Below are positions 23,659 through 35,107 of a DNA stretch of 64,000 bases, one piece after another. The translations under genes and the position numbers were made by a program. The notes under the pieces were generated by a model. It was not told the origin of the DNA. It saw only the letters and a list, made by a program, of their open reading frames with translations, and did no database searches. Where the stretch lies: assembly GCA_963576475.1 (NCBI GenBank), contig OY754986.1, positions 10,391,321 through 10,455,320 on the forward strand, in the 5' to 3' direction. The DNA comes from Molanna angustata. Lineage: Eukaryota; Arthropoda; Insecta; Trichoptera; Molannidae. Each line of letters starts with the position of its first letter. Positions within the stretch are counted from its first letter, which is position 1.

Positions 23659-24010
23659 TTACGGAATTGAGAGGAGGAGTGAAAATTTAAGACGAGATTT
23701 AAAAATTGGAAGTGATGTGGCAGTTCTAATATCAAATGCTAAATTGTTCCATAGCCGGGCAGCATGAATAGTGAAGGAAGATGAATAGTATTCTGTAACG
23801 TGAGGAGGAATGGCAAGGGTTCTTTCTTCTCTAGATCGAAGTGGGAGTCCATGAAAGGCCAACGGTTTAAATCTTTCATTCAGATATGCGGGGGCATTCG
23901 GACAGAAATAATTATTAAACATATAATTAAGTTGTTGGAAAGTAGGCACCATGTTTTCCGTTCCTCAAATTGATCATTGTCTATCTAACTAGGAATAATT
24001 CCTGTTTTAA
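23659..24010 (-). pseudogene. LINE RT C-terminal relic
   Basis: The minus-strand frame includes APAYLNERFKPLAF and FTIHAARLWNNLAFDIR, the conserved SFxxHAARLWNxLP-type box near the end of insect LINE polymerases, then a FKSRLK end. The junction sequence at its 5' side recurs at 59860-60010 (TTAAAACAGAAATTATTCC, then AACAACTTGATTATA), so part of this fragment is itself repeated. Confidence 0.6.
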
Positions 24011-24298
24011 GACAAACAATTTTATCAAAAATTTAGTAACACGAAGGATCGAGTATTTCTCGCCTCTAATAATATAACCAAAATACGCAGCCTTACGGAG
24101 CTTGACTTGTGTAAAAAACTGTCTGTCAGTGTAAGCTCTTCGCAAGACTTCAACGTTGCTCATCATGTTGGTCCAAGATATACTTAAAATTCCACAGTGA
24201 ATCCTCATTTCGAATGCTTCCAGGCGATTTATGGTACCAATATTGAGGGTCCATGCCTTAACACCGTAGAGTAGAGCCGGACCGACCATACGTAGCAT
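24011..24298 (-). pseudogene. second LINE RT C-terminal relic
   Basis: The minus frame contains LLYGVKAWTL, NRLEAFEMRIHCGILSISWT, VEVLRR and KYSILRVTKFLI. This order is the region after the RT active site in LINEs that end with an EAFEMWxxRRxLxISWT box. It belongs to a different element from the fragment at 23659-24010, and the two abut near 24010. Confidence 0.65.
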
Positions 24299-24639
24299 TT
24301 GATCATCCTTTGTCGTTGTATCAGGTTGATGTCATCATTATAAAGGAGATTTGTCATTTTATGAAAAGAATTGCGGGCCACTTCTATCCTGCACTTGATA
24401 ACAGTAACAAGGGAAAAAGAAAAAAATAAATCAAATAATTTTACATTTATCTTACTTTGTTTTCATTGCTGTCCGTTTTGATTTAATTCATTTTCCTTTC
24501 TTTATTTAAGTATAGTTTTTGATTTACTTTATTTTTTATAAAATGGTATAAATTTATTGTATTGTTTAACTGTATAATTTGATTGTAGAGTAAGAGCTTG
24601 AACTGACAAACTATTTAAACATTTAAGTGAAAAGACCCG

Positions 24640-25021
24640 CCTTAATTCACGAATTTTTGAACAACAGGCGATTTTTTGTTACCCTTTAGGGGAAAAATAG
24701 GCGATGGAGATCCCAAAAAATGGTTTACCACAGGGAAGCGTCCTAGCACCGATAATCTACAACATTTATACAAACGATTTGCCCATACCAACTGAGACTA
24801 GAGAATTCATCTACGCTGACGATACAGCAGTGGCAGCCCAGGATGACACTTTTCAACTAGTAGAGGAAAGACTTACCCACACTCTTGACAAACTAAGAAA
24901 ATACTATAGTCAAAACGGCCTAAAACCAAATCCTAAAAAGACACAAATTAACCTACCTAAATTATATTTTCTTCCTTTTAGATACCTGCAGAAAACATTG
25001 GGTATTAACGTTATAGAATGA
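24640..25021 (+). pseudogene. RT fragment with YADD active site
   Basis: The frame from 24704 reads NGLPQGSVLAPIIYNIYTND (motif B), FIYADDTAVAAQ (motif C) and a GLKPNPKKTQ box. These are the central motifs of a Jockey-type reverse transcriptase. Motif A and everything upstream are missing, and the frame ends at 25021 in unrelated residues. A short internal fragment of a LINE. Confidence 0.75.
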
Positions 25022-26314
25022 TAAGTGGACTATATAAAAAGATCTCACCGATGATTCCTATTCTGCTAGTTCACAATGAATGTTTTTTCCTGTGCACTGA
25101 TCGAAACAATTAAGACATCCACACGGGCGATCTTCTTGTACTGAATCACTTCCCATTTATTGTTACACAAAAATCTTGCATCTTATAATTTACCAATTCA
25201 ATATTTTCTGAACATATCGGTGAGGGGAAAGACAAAAAAAGGAGACATTAAAATATGCTTCTACAGTAACAGAATGATCATAAACTGCCTCGCCTTTTCT
25301 GAGGCAATACATAGATATCCAAGTTAGTTTTCTTTTTCGATTGGTAGGTACGTTAATTTCAGGTAATTAAAATATTATTATAAAATTTCTACCCTTTTGT
25401 ATGAGCCAAATATATAATAATCGTCGACAACAGGTAAGTTTTTGCGGGATACTTGCAGTTGCGCTATAACCAAGACAACCATTTTTTTATCTTAAGAATT
25501 AAAGTTTGCCTTATGCCAACAAAACAGTATTTGAAGAAATGCTGCATATCAAGCAAATAAATAAATTGTTTGCTGTGATGCTTCTTTTGTCAACACAATT
25601 ACCTACTGAAGGTTTATTATTTCTAAAATTTGCTTATTTTGATTAATACAAAAAAATATTCATCATTCTTTGTAACGTTCACAGAGTATGAATAAATTTT
25701 ACGCGAACATTCCAGTGAAACAATGTTTGCTAAAGAAATACTGTGTATTTCCCTCATTGTAACGAACCTTGTATACGAACGTAAAGTTTATTTAGGAAGT
25801 TGCGTATTTATATTATGTATATATTGTTTATTTAGGAAATTGCGTTAAGTATTCAAACCTTGGTTCACCTTCACACCCCGGGTGTTTAGCATCGCCTTTA
25901 GATTTTCATAAGCTCCCCACAAATGTGCGACTTAACCAACAATAATAATCTCTAGAGAATTTTCATCTCGTAAGACTCGGGAATCGGCAAACCTGGAGTC
26001 ACATTCCGAAATAGATAACTTAATAAGCGTCTCATTCGATCGACACTTTTATCACTGCAGAAGTTGCTACTGGTTATTATAAAATAAACATTCACATAAT
26101 CTGCAAAAGAAAATATTAGAGAAAATAACAATAGCGCATTCCATTATACTGATTGTGATAGTATAATTTCAATATAGGCAATACGACCATTCAAAGACGA
26201 TTTGTGCCATTTGATGACAAGACAAAACAAAACAAAAATCTATTTTAATAAAAGGCTAAAAATGCCTACAAGACTATCAAGTTTATTTCCTCGAATTATA
26301 AAATTAACATATAA
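25022..26314. other. no gene recognised
   Basis: AT-rich spacer upstream of the CR1/Jockey-like element. I see no ORF1-like sequence here, so that element is truncated at its 5' end. Confidence 0.4.
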
Positions 26315-26317
26315 ATT

Positions 26318-26941
26318 GAACTGTTACGTTTTCTTGAAGACTCACATGTAAAATTTGACGTTATCATAGCTACTGAAGCATGGACAAATCAATATATTAT
26401 TCCAAGAGCTATCAGTGGGTTCTAAATGTTCAGATCTAATATATCCTTCAATAAGGCAGATGGTGTGGTCGTGTATGTTAAAGAATACTTAAATCCTAGA
26501 TTAATTGAATGTGAAGTGACCGATGCAAACTGTGTGCAAATAATAATCGATAATTCTTTTTCAATCTTTGGTGTCTATAGGTCGCCTCATATTGTGAATA
26601 CTAAACCTTTCATAACATCACTTTCTGACTTAATCAAACAAAATTCTAAGTATCAACATATAGTTTTAGCCGGTGATATAAATATAAACACAATTGGATC
26701 GAAACACTATCAGTCACTTGAGTACGAATGTGCATTGGCTGAACTAGGACTATTGTCTGCTATAAATTTACCGACGAGAGAAACCAACATCTCTCACTCG
26801 TGTCTTGATCACATTTATGTTAAATCCAACTTAGCAGTTGTTGCAGCAGTGGTGAAATCTACCATAACAGATCACTATAGCACTATCTGTGGCCTTGTTA
26901 AGAAAGAAAACACACACGCTAAAGACAAAACTCCAAGTTAA
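26318..26941 (+). pseudogene. endonuclease domain of the CR1/Jockey-like ORF2
   Basis: The frame opens after a TAA at 26312 and reads KFDVIIATEAW, the truncated start of the exonuclease-like fold. It then meets a TAA at 26423 and continues with MFRSNISF, GVVVYVKE, FGVYRSP, LAGDININ, SCLDHIYV and ITDHYS. GVYRSP, GDxN, the LDHI box and the S/TDH motif near the end are the conserved landmarks of the LINE APE domain that nicks target DNA. A second stop follows at 26939, although similarity continues past it. Confidence 0.8.
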
Positions 26942-27039
26942 CCAATAAAATTTACAAATGTCAATAAACAAATGGATGCTCTTACAAAAACAGATTGGTC
27001 AGACGTATTAAATGAAACATGCACAAACTCTAAATTTTT

Positions 27040-28383
27040 ATGTTGATCTTAGAAAAACATGTGTTGGAAAGTACAGAAATTAAAGCTAAAAAGCCCAAGT
27101 TATTACCTATTAAACCATGGATGAATGAATCTATTCTAAGTTGTGTCAGAAAAAGAGATATATTACATCTAGAGGTTAAAAAATATCCTCATAATAAATC
27201 TTTCTATCAATATTATATTAAATACAGAAATATATGTAATAAAATCATAAAACACCATAAAGAAAAATATTACAAATCAATTTTACAAAAAGATCATTCT
27301 TCAAAAACTGCCTGGAAGATAGTGAAAGAACTAAATAATGTAAATGACTCAAACAAAACAACTATTAAATCAATTGCTATAAGCGATTCTCTGATTCATG
27401 GAGATAAACCAATTGCTGACTGTATGAATGAACATTTTGCAGGTATAGGTAATAAACTAGCTACTGAATTATTCTCTAAATCACAGAAAACTGAACAAGA
27501 GATTCTTAAAAATTATGAACGGAAAAAATATACGCACGCAAAGTTTAAATTAATGAACATAACCAAAGATGACACCATTAAGTATATTGAAGATAATTCT
27601 AAGGGATACGATAAAATACAAGCCAAAATAATAAAATCAGTAAAAAATCAAATCGCTGAACCATTAACTCATATTCTAAATTGTAGCTTATCACATGGTG
27701 AGTTTCCTGAGGCGTTCAAATGTGCTAGGGTAATCCCACTTTATAAAGGAGGTGATCATAAAAATCCCAACAACTATAGGCCAATATCCATTTTGAGTGT
27801 TTTATCAAAAATATTTGAAAAATGTGTCAGCCTTCAACTTACAAAACATCTAGAAACGCTCAATATTCTTGCAGAAAATCAATATGGTTTTAGAAAAAAT
27901 AAGGGTACGGACGAAGCTCTTCTGTCAATAATCAAAGATATTGCTAATAACATTGATAGAAATAGAAAAACCATAGCAATATTTTTAGACTTAGCCAAAG
28001 CTTTTGACACGGTTTCTCATAAACATTTATTAAAAAAGTTAGAAAACGTGGGAATTCATGGAACAGAATTAAAATTCTTCAAAGAATATATTGAAAAACG
28101 ATCCCAGTTTGTACAAATTGGAACCACAACCAGTGACATAAAGCAAATAAATTATGGCGTTCCTCAAGGTAGTACCCTTGGACCACTTTTATTTTTAATT
28201 TACATAAATGATCTCTGTTTTCTTAAAATTGGAGGAAAAATTATTACTTTTGCAGATGACACTGCACTACTTTTCAATAGTGACACATGGGAAAAAGCGT
28301 ACGTATTGGCAGAAAAGGGAGTCAATATAGTAAAATCATGGCTAGACAACAGTGTCTTATCTCTTAATATAAAAAAAAACTAA
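27040..28383 (+). pseudogene. reverse transcriptase domain of the CR1/Jockey-like ORF2
   Basis: 447 codons. The linker region (residues 1-150) contains KPWMNESIL and HHKEKYYKSIL, typical of the stretch between endonuclease and RT. RT motifs then follow in order: IIPLYKGGD-like VIPLYKGGDHKNPNNYRPIS, NQYGFRKNKGTDEALL, motif A FLDLAKAFDTVSH, motif B YGVPQGSTLGPLLF and motif C TFADDTALLF. All catalytic aspartates are intact. The frame is lost at 28371-28379, where an A run appears to have gained one base. Confidence 0.85.
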
Positions 28384-28387
28384 ATTT

Positions 28388-29125
28388 ATGACCTTCAGTA
28401 TTGACACACGAGGACAACCTTTGGATCAACATTCTATTACAGTTCACAATTGCTACAAAAATTTCTGTCAATGTACCCCCCTGGAAAAATGTAACGAGAT
28501 CAAGTATCTAGGAGTTGTTGTTGACAATAACTTAAATTGGAAAAAGCATATTGAGGAATGTTCCATAAAAATGCGAAAACTTATATATCTATTTTTACGT
28601 ATTCGCAATGTTTTTAAAATAGATGACCTTAAGTTCATCTATTATGCAGTTGCTCAATCTATACTATGTTATGGCATCATAGTTTGGGGAGGAACGTATA
28701 AAACCGCACTTAGTCCCATTGAAATAGCCCAGAAGAGTATCATTCGAGTTATTAATAAAAAACCTTTTAGATATCCGTCTAATTCATTATTTTCTGAATT
28801 TGAAGTTTTAGATATTCGTCAGCTATACCTCAAGAAATTAATCATTTACTCACATAAGCTCAATATAACACAATATACTCGAGTTGAAAATTCCTACAAT
28901 ATTAGACACAGACTTTTACCCATCCCCAGAGCTCATACCACGTTTGCTCAAAAACATTTTGATTTTATTTTGCCTCGTATTTTAAACATATTTACAAAAG
29001 AATTGATTGGTTCTGAGATATATAATATAAAATCACTAAGTGCTATGAAAAATAAACTATCTTCTTGGATTCTCAACAAAGGTAGAATGAACATTGAAGA
29101 TATATTTTGTAAAATTATGAAATGA
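28388..29125 (+). pseudogene. C-terminal domain of the CR1/Jockey-like ORF2
   Basis: Continues the polymerase in a new frame (the TKFMTFS box follows the A-run frameshift). Landmarks are IKYLGVVVDNNLNWKKHIE (motif E region), SILCYGIIVWGG, IAQKSIIRVI, LFSEFEVLDIRQLY and RHRLLPIPRAHTTFAQKHF. This is the standard order in Jockey/CR1 polymerases and runs to a natural stop, so the 3' end of the protein is complete. Confidence 0.85.
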
Positions 29126-29257
29126 TTATAAAACCGTGATGTTATAGCTTATATTATAATTTGTATTTTTGATTTTTTTTTTGATATGTTATAATTATAT
29201 GTTAGACATAAATGGGTTACATAAGTAAAGACTGTGTCAGTTAAAATGAATGTAAAG

Positions 29258-29290
29258 CTATTCCGACACAAGCACTGCTTAGTGGAATAG
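29258..29290 (+). ncRNA. conserved 3' UTR stem-loop of the LINE (RNA element)
   Basis: The outer stem CTATTCC (29258-29264) pairs perfectly with GGAATAG (29284-29290). The inner stem AAGC (29270-29273) pairs with GCTT (29277-29280) around ACT. The intervening GACAC and AGT are shared with the stem-loop at 32384-32415, where both stems differ in sequence but still pair. Both are followed by TCTTATCC. Known precedent: several LINEs need a 3' stem-loop for recognition by their RT. Confidence 0.7.
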
Positions 29291-29335
29291 TTCTTATCCA
29301 CTGGATGTTGGTACTGATAGATTGTATTCATTTTG

Positions 29336-29670
29336 TCAGTACTTACTTACTTACTTTCCGTGTCCGGAACACCATCATATTGGTTGGTGCTCCGGTGGTG
29401 GAAGGATTGGCCGGCATTCTGCCGTTTCCAGGGACGCCCGATTGCTTTTCCGAAGTTAACCGAAACTCAATCTACGTGGAGGCTCCTTCCGTGTCCCAAC
29501 ATGTTTAGTATAACATGTTGTCAGTGCCAACATGTTATACTAAATTGTCAATTTTCCAATTTTTTTTTGTTCTATGTTTCACTGTCGTATTGTTGTAATT
29601 TTTTGTATGGTTATTGTGGATTTCAATAAATAAATAAATAAAATAAATAAATAAAAAAATAAATAAAATT
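29336..29670. repeat. dispersed fragment and AAATA microsatellite
   Basis: 29345-29510 is a GC-richer island (GTCCGGAACACCATC, GGCATTCTGCCGTTTCC) that looks like a transposon fragment, with no certain frame. 29518-29545 repeats AACATGTT-type strings in inverted order. 29624-29668 is an AAATA/AAAT microsatellite. Confidence 0.45.
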
Positions 29671-29859
29671 ATCGGCGAGGCAATTGAAAGAAGGTGTCGA
29701 ATCTTTAGTGGAAACAGCACTTCGTCAATCTCACCACGAAGAAATTGGTATAAATCATATCGATCTCTAATAGGTCATTCTAAGAATACATGATCCAGAT
29801 CTTCTAGATCCAGGCCACATCGAACCGAATTCGGGATCTACTTGTTATCTAGGGTATAT

Positions 29860-30398
29860 TTAATTTCATCTTATGATACCGAGGCTTGCCTACAATGTCA
29901 CTTAGCTTGACATCCCAGAATGTTCTTCAGTGATCAGATAGTTCAGCCCATAGTTTTTTTCCCATCAACTATATCGTAAGCCTTTTCCAAGTCTACCGTT
30001 TCTGTGGCCATAAGTAGGGACAAAACCTAGTCTTCTAATGTTCTGCTTCCCATAAACGCACCGTGGACATCCCAAATTTTGTTTATTGTTGTCACCTTTC
30101 GTATCCCATGATGCAAAATTTTTGTAACACATTTTGCCAACTGAACTACGTTAAAGTCATACTTGGTTTAGTTTTTTAAGTCGTCTTTCGATCCTTTTCA
30201 TTTGAAAACTGCATTCTTCCAGTCTGAAGCGTTATTCCCTACTTAGCAACACTTAAAAATTAAAGATACCACTCAAGCGCTTTTTCGCCACGGCACTAAA
30301 AATTCAGCTCTGCAACATAGCCTCTGCTTTACCCGCTTTCGAGTGTTTCACTGCTGCATTCAATTCCTCGAACGTTACTTCTCCTCTTTCATCCTTAT
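29860..30398 (-). pseudogene. heavily decayed LINE reverse transcriptase
   Basis: On the minus strand, KDERGEVTFEELNAAVKHSK and GKAEAM match the segment that precedes RT motifs in many LINEs. Some 300 bp later, after several frame changes, VDLEKAYDIVDGKKLW matches RT motif A. In between, fragments such as RFxKG are barely recognisable. An old fossil with many indels and stops. Confidence 0.6.
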
Positions 30399-31884
30399 TC
30401 GAATAGTATTCCATCGAATATCCTATTCGAATAATTGAACTCGACGTTTTTGTCAGCCCTAGTTTAGTACATTACATACGAGTCGTCTAACTATCAAATA
30501 TGTATGCCTTTATAAGTCCATTGTACCTCAAGACTCAGTGGGCGTATTAATATTTCACACACCACGTTCAACTAGTGCTCGCTTCTGGGAACAAGACCTG
30601 ACAATGCACTCAGCTGTCACAGTCGCTTTAATGAAAATGCGCAAACATGGTCAAGAATTACAACACGCCATAAATGACCCAACCAGACGTTAGCTGGACA
30701 ACATGATCTTTATGAATGGTTCGATATATCTGCTATTACAAATAGTAATTCACTGTCCGATTAGAACAACAAAGTTGCCCTACACTTTTCATCTTCACAC
30801 CTGTCACAACAATCATACTCAGAACTATAGAGATACAATGTATAGAGATGCAATTATATACCTAAGTTATTAGTTTGAAACATGCACCATTCGACTATGG
30901 ATAATAGGATTTTATTGGACTCCGGTAAGTAGGAAGCATCAGAAATACCGAGGTATACTAAAAACTAATGACTAAATTATAATGGTGACACTTTTAAGAA
31001 ATCTATGTTATTTTCTACAAATAAACGTAAATAAAAAGAAATGAACACATGATTTAGATTTACAAGTCTTTTTTTCACTATAAATGATATGCTCTATGCC
31101 CAGATTGCATGCGCGTACCACATCTTCATTGTGGACTTTTTCAACACCGAATGCTCTTTTATGCGTTCAACTCTTATAAAAATGATACTGCCAGTATTTT
31201 TTATATTCAGTAAATATCTTTTGCTTCATTTTCTCACACGATGATGATGGTATTAGATCAACCGATGCCAGTTAGTGCACTTTATTAATAAAACGAATCA
31301 TTAAGAATAAAATATACAAAACAAAAAAAGCACCGATCAAGTTTTCGATTGGGAATAATTCACCACCCATCCAGATAAATATCTCTGTTTTATTTCATAT
31401 CATCATATGATAAAAATAAAGAAATAAAAAAAATCATATTATTCAAAAATAAAACCATGACCCGCAGGGCATTAAAGTACGAACTCCGTACACACATAAC
31501 CAGACTATTAGAGCTTGTAAGAACATAAGTGGACTCAATACCACGTACAAAAATACGTTTAATAATATGGCAAGGACAAACCGACATCCTGACCTAACTT
31601 TAACCCAATGTGTTGCCAGTGTCCGTGTTTTATTTGACGTGTTATACGAGACAATTTTGCAGTGCGAACTTCAACGCGGCAATTAAAAACATTTAGCACA
31701 CGTTTGCAAATAAATTTACCATGTATACAATTGGTTATAAAAATAAACGATCGGGTTATGACAAACACTAAACTCTTCAATGTACAGGTATAGTTAAATA
31801 AGTTAGTGAACAGAATTAATTTTATTGAAAACTAGCTAGACAATATCCCTGAATTCATTTTTATGGAACTCATTTCTATTGTAT
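30399..31884. other. no gene recognised
   Basis: AT-rich spacer. Short minus frames at 31390-31780 show no similarity. Confidence 0.35.
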
Positions 31885-32374
31885 ACGTGTATTAATGAAA
31901 TTAGTGAAAGATCACAAGCGAGGAAAGAATGGATCACTGGCGACATTTTAAAAATGATTGAAGAAAGAAGAAAGTTGAAAAACGCTACATCCGAAGAAGG
32001 AAAGAAGGAATACAAAGTATTAAGAAATAAAATCAATAGAGAATCCAAAAAGGTTAAAGAAGAATATCTCCAGGAAAAATGTGCAAGAATAAGTAGAGAT
32101 ATTGAAGAAAGAAGGTTCGAAACAGCATACTCTGAAATAAAGAAATTTTTCAGTGGTGCTATCCAAGACCAAAATGGAAAACTGCTCTTTGAAGATGAAC
32201 TGATAGTGAACAGATGGAAAGAATATATAGAGGTACTATATAAAGGCAAAAGTGAAATTACAGACTATGACGCTTTAGAATCGAACCTGGACTTGGAGAA
32301 TAACGGAGACGCTATCATGAGACACGAATTTGACCACGCTGTATCAAAATTAAAAGATAACAAGGCATAGATAC

Positions 32375-32591
32375 ATGTAATGGCACTCCGACACAGGCAT
32401 TGGCCTAGTGGAGTGTCTTATCCAGAAATCATCTACAAAATATAAAAGCTATAATGAATAAGTGATTAGAATAAAAAATATAATCTTTAATTTTAAGTTA
32501 ATTATAGTACTATATATTTTAAGTTATATTGTTTATACATAATATATTATTATATTTGTAAAAAAAAAGGATTTATAAATAAATAAATAAA
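32375..32591 (+). mobile_element. nested 217-bp LINE 3' tail with target duplication
   Basis: Flanked by AGATAC on both sides (32369-32374 and 32592-32597). It carries a stem-loop homologous to the one in the 3' UTR of the CR1/Jockey-like element, the same downstream TCTTATCC, and an A-rich end with AAATAAATAAATAA units. It is a severely 5'-truncated copy, showing that the family whose 3' end carries this stem-loop has been mobile. Confidence 0.75.
32384..32415 (+). ncRNA. conserved 3' UTR stem-loop, second copy
   Basis: The outer stem CACTCC (32384-32389) pairs with GGAGTG (32410-32415). The inner stem AGGC (32395-32398) pairs with GCCT (32403-32406). Relative to 29258-29290 both stems carry compensating substitutions. 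Confidence 0.7.
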
Positions 32592-33087
32592 AGATACCAT
32601 TCCATCGGAACTGCTTAAATGTGCAGGCAATGGTATATATGTGACACGCTATACAAACTTGTCTGTAAAATATATGACGTGGGCGAAATACCCAAAGACT
32701 TCACTAAATGCCTGATAAAATCACTACCAAAGAAAAATTCGGTACAACTAAATGCGAACAACATAGAACATTAAGTTTAATATCACATGCATCAAAGATA
32801 CTTACGAACATTATCATGAAAAGAGCATAAAGGAAAATCGAAAGTGTTTTGTCAGAATACCAATTTGGCTTTAGAAGGGGAACAGGTACGAGAGACGCAA
32901 TTTTAAGCTTGAGACGTATAATAGAGAAGAGAATAAAATTAAGAAAAACAGACCCACATACATAGCTTTTATAGATTTAGAAAAAGCTTTTGATAAGGTA
33001 GACTGTAAGCAACTTTTTAAAATATTAAACAAGATAGGACTAAGTTTTAAGGATAGAAGGGCAATATGGAATTTAAAAAAGAATGAG

Positions 33088-33150
33088 ATATCCATGATAT
33101 GGGTAATCACGAGGGTTTTGATTTCGCCGGTTGGACCAGACTTACCCCCC
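33088..33150 (+). mobile_element. family F MITE, right half
   Basis: ATATCCATGATATGGGTAAT through CGCCGGTTGGACCAGACTTA and CCCCCC match the right arm of the fold-back family. The left arm is absent, and the RT relic runs straight into the palindrome centre. Confidence 0.75.
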
Positions 33151-33324
33151 TGAACTCTCCTCTTTTCATACGGTATGAAAAATCAAACATTTATTGATAC
33201 ATATTTTTTTACCTTGCTTTTCTAAATCACAAAAACTGTCGAGACATACCTGAAACAAAAAGAAAAACATATTAATTAAAAATACAATCAATGCACAATT
33301 TACGTTTTATGTTATATAATGTAA

Positions 33325-33605
33325 AGCACCGACTTAGAATAGTGCTTCTACTCTTTTCTATCATCATCGTTTTCGGGTGTCCTGTAAGGCTCGTATAATC
33401 GAATATACAACAGGCAAATTAACATCTCACAAAGTTCAGCAGTGAGGTTCTCCAAACATTCTGGATGTTACCATTTTAGGTGAGATGAGACTAATGTGTG
33501 GACATACACATGTGTGTCGCGCTTCCTTTCATAAAGGCAATACACACCCGCACACCTATCGCTGGTCACTCCACATTGTGGTATATGCGGTGATGGAATG
33601 TATGT
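33325..33605 (+). repeat. dispersed family M, full-length copy
   Basis: The longest copy. It has all the landmarks listed for 2803-3033 and also the end ATATGCGGTGATGGAATG followed by TATG-type repeats. No frame is conserved among copies. The fixed body with a microsatellite end resembles the microsatellite-associated elements described in insects. Confidence 0.7.
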
Positions 33606-34392
33606 ATATATATTTTATTTAGATGTAAAAAATAAATGCATTTTCTTACATCTAGTATAACCCATATATTATGTATGTGTATATGTATGGATTCTATTGA
33701 AGTATCAATAGTAAGGCCGGGCCTTAGTGTCTTAGTGGTAACTGACCTCAAAAGTCTACATAGTCAATGAGTTGGAATACAAAATGCCAGGGAGAAGACA
33801 GGTCTGTTCATAAGGGCCTAATCTGCCGTAACGATTGTCCTGTGAAATGAATTAATTATTTGTAGAAACCTTAAGGCCCTTGATAACGCCTATGACTTTG
33901 GGCATACGGGATGTACACTAATATGCAAACTTACCTATTACCTTTTAATGTATGAAACACGATCAAATTATATTGTACATAATCTGTGATTTACAATATT
34001 ATTGCGTGAAAAATAGGTGAAATCATAGGAGTTTTTTTAATAGCAAGAATAGTAGTTAAAAATGTTATAAACTTGGTCGATAGATTTTCATATTCTCACT
34101 CTATTAAATTAAAAAGGTCTTATGTATCCATATTTTTTTTTGTTATTTAAAATAAAAAAAAGGGGATTTATCAAAAATAATTTAACAAGAAAATTATTTA
34201 ACAAATTCAAATTTTTAAAAACATAAACAATATTTTTTTCAATGTTTGAAACTGTCACTTCATGATAGAACTCCAATCAACTAGAATTATGAAAAAAAAT
34301 ATGATTACTTAAATTTTTCGCAAATGCGACTCCCATTCACCGGTATCGCTCTATGCTGAGCACCGTCAGAATGGTGAGCAATTGTATTCTTT
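33606..34392. other. no gene recognised
   Basis: AT-rich spacer with A and T runs. Confidence 0.35.
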
Positions 34393-35107
34393 AACAGATT
34401 TTTAATTATCTCAATAGAGACGAAGTTGGAATATTTACTGTAGGAGAACCGGGAAATCAAGGCACCTACAGGGCCTACGACCCGTCATCGGCTGGTTTAC
34501 GTGATCACTCTATGCGCTTGCGCAACGTTCACCAATTATGCCTTTTTAATGAGATCCCTATCAATTCAATTTTGAAAGTTCTATATATTGTAATACTGAA
34601 ATTCTTTTCGCTTGAAAATAAGGAATTTTTACTACAGCCATCTATGTGTGAAATTATGAACAACATTTTTATTATTTTTATTTATTTTTGTTGTAACGCC
34701 ATTTATTGAGATAATTGATTTTTACAACGAAATAAATAAAATAAATAAAAATAATAAAAATGTTGTTCATAATTCAACACATAGATGGCTGTAGTAAAAA
34801 TTCCTTATTTTCAAGCGAAAAGAATTTCAGTATTACAATATTTAGAACTTTCAAAATTGAATTGATAGGAATCTCATTAAAAAGGCATAATTGGTGAACG
34901 TTGCGCAAGCGCATAGAGTGATCACGTAAACCAGCCGATGATGGGTCGTAGGTCCTTGTAGGTGCCTTGATTTCCCGGTTCTCCTACAGTAAATATTCCA
35001 ACTTCGTCTCTATTGAGATAATTAAAAATCTGTTAAAAAATATCTTTGACTCCCGACAGGGAAAAAAATCCAATGTTTGCGCATATGCAATAATAAAAAA
35101 AATATTC
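34393..35107. repeat. family X inverted pair (large palindrome)
   Basis: 34393-34693 (plus) and 34741-35038 (minus) are two copies of family X facing each other across about 47 bp. The right copy continues to 35107 with the family's head (TTTGACTCCCGACAGGG, seven A, TCCAATGTTTGCGCATATGC). The arms are about 95 percent alike by eye, so the duplication is young or kept alike by gene conversion. Confidence 0.8.

Larger units (their letters stand above)
26315..29335 (+). mobile_element. CR1/Jockey-like non-LTR retrotransposon, 5'-truncated
   Basis: One polymerase reading frame spans 26318-29125: apurinic-type endonuclease, reverse transcriptase, then the C-terminal domain. It is followed by a roughly 210-bp 3' UTR with a conserved stem-loop at 29258-29290. 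I count two in-frame stops (26423-26425 and 26939-26941) and two frameshifts (near 27035, and in the A run at 28371-28379). No ORF1 is present. The assignment to the CR1/Jockey group rests on the endonuclease and RT motifs; the exact clade needs a tree. Confidence 0.85.
31885..33087 (+). pseudogene. LINE RT relic split by a nested insertion
   Basis: 31885-32368 is open and reads RKEWITGDILKMIEERRKLKN, VKEEYLQEKC, VNRWKEYIEVLY and SKLKDNKA, the linker and first RT block of an RTE-like LINE. After the 217-bp insertion at 32375-32591 the same protein resumes with IPSELLKCAGN. It continues in drifting frames through SEYQFGFRRGTGTRDAILSL and an IDLEKAFDKVD-type motif A near 32970-33000. It ends against half a family F MITE at 33088. 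Several stops and shifts mark it as dead. Confidence 0.75.
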
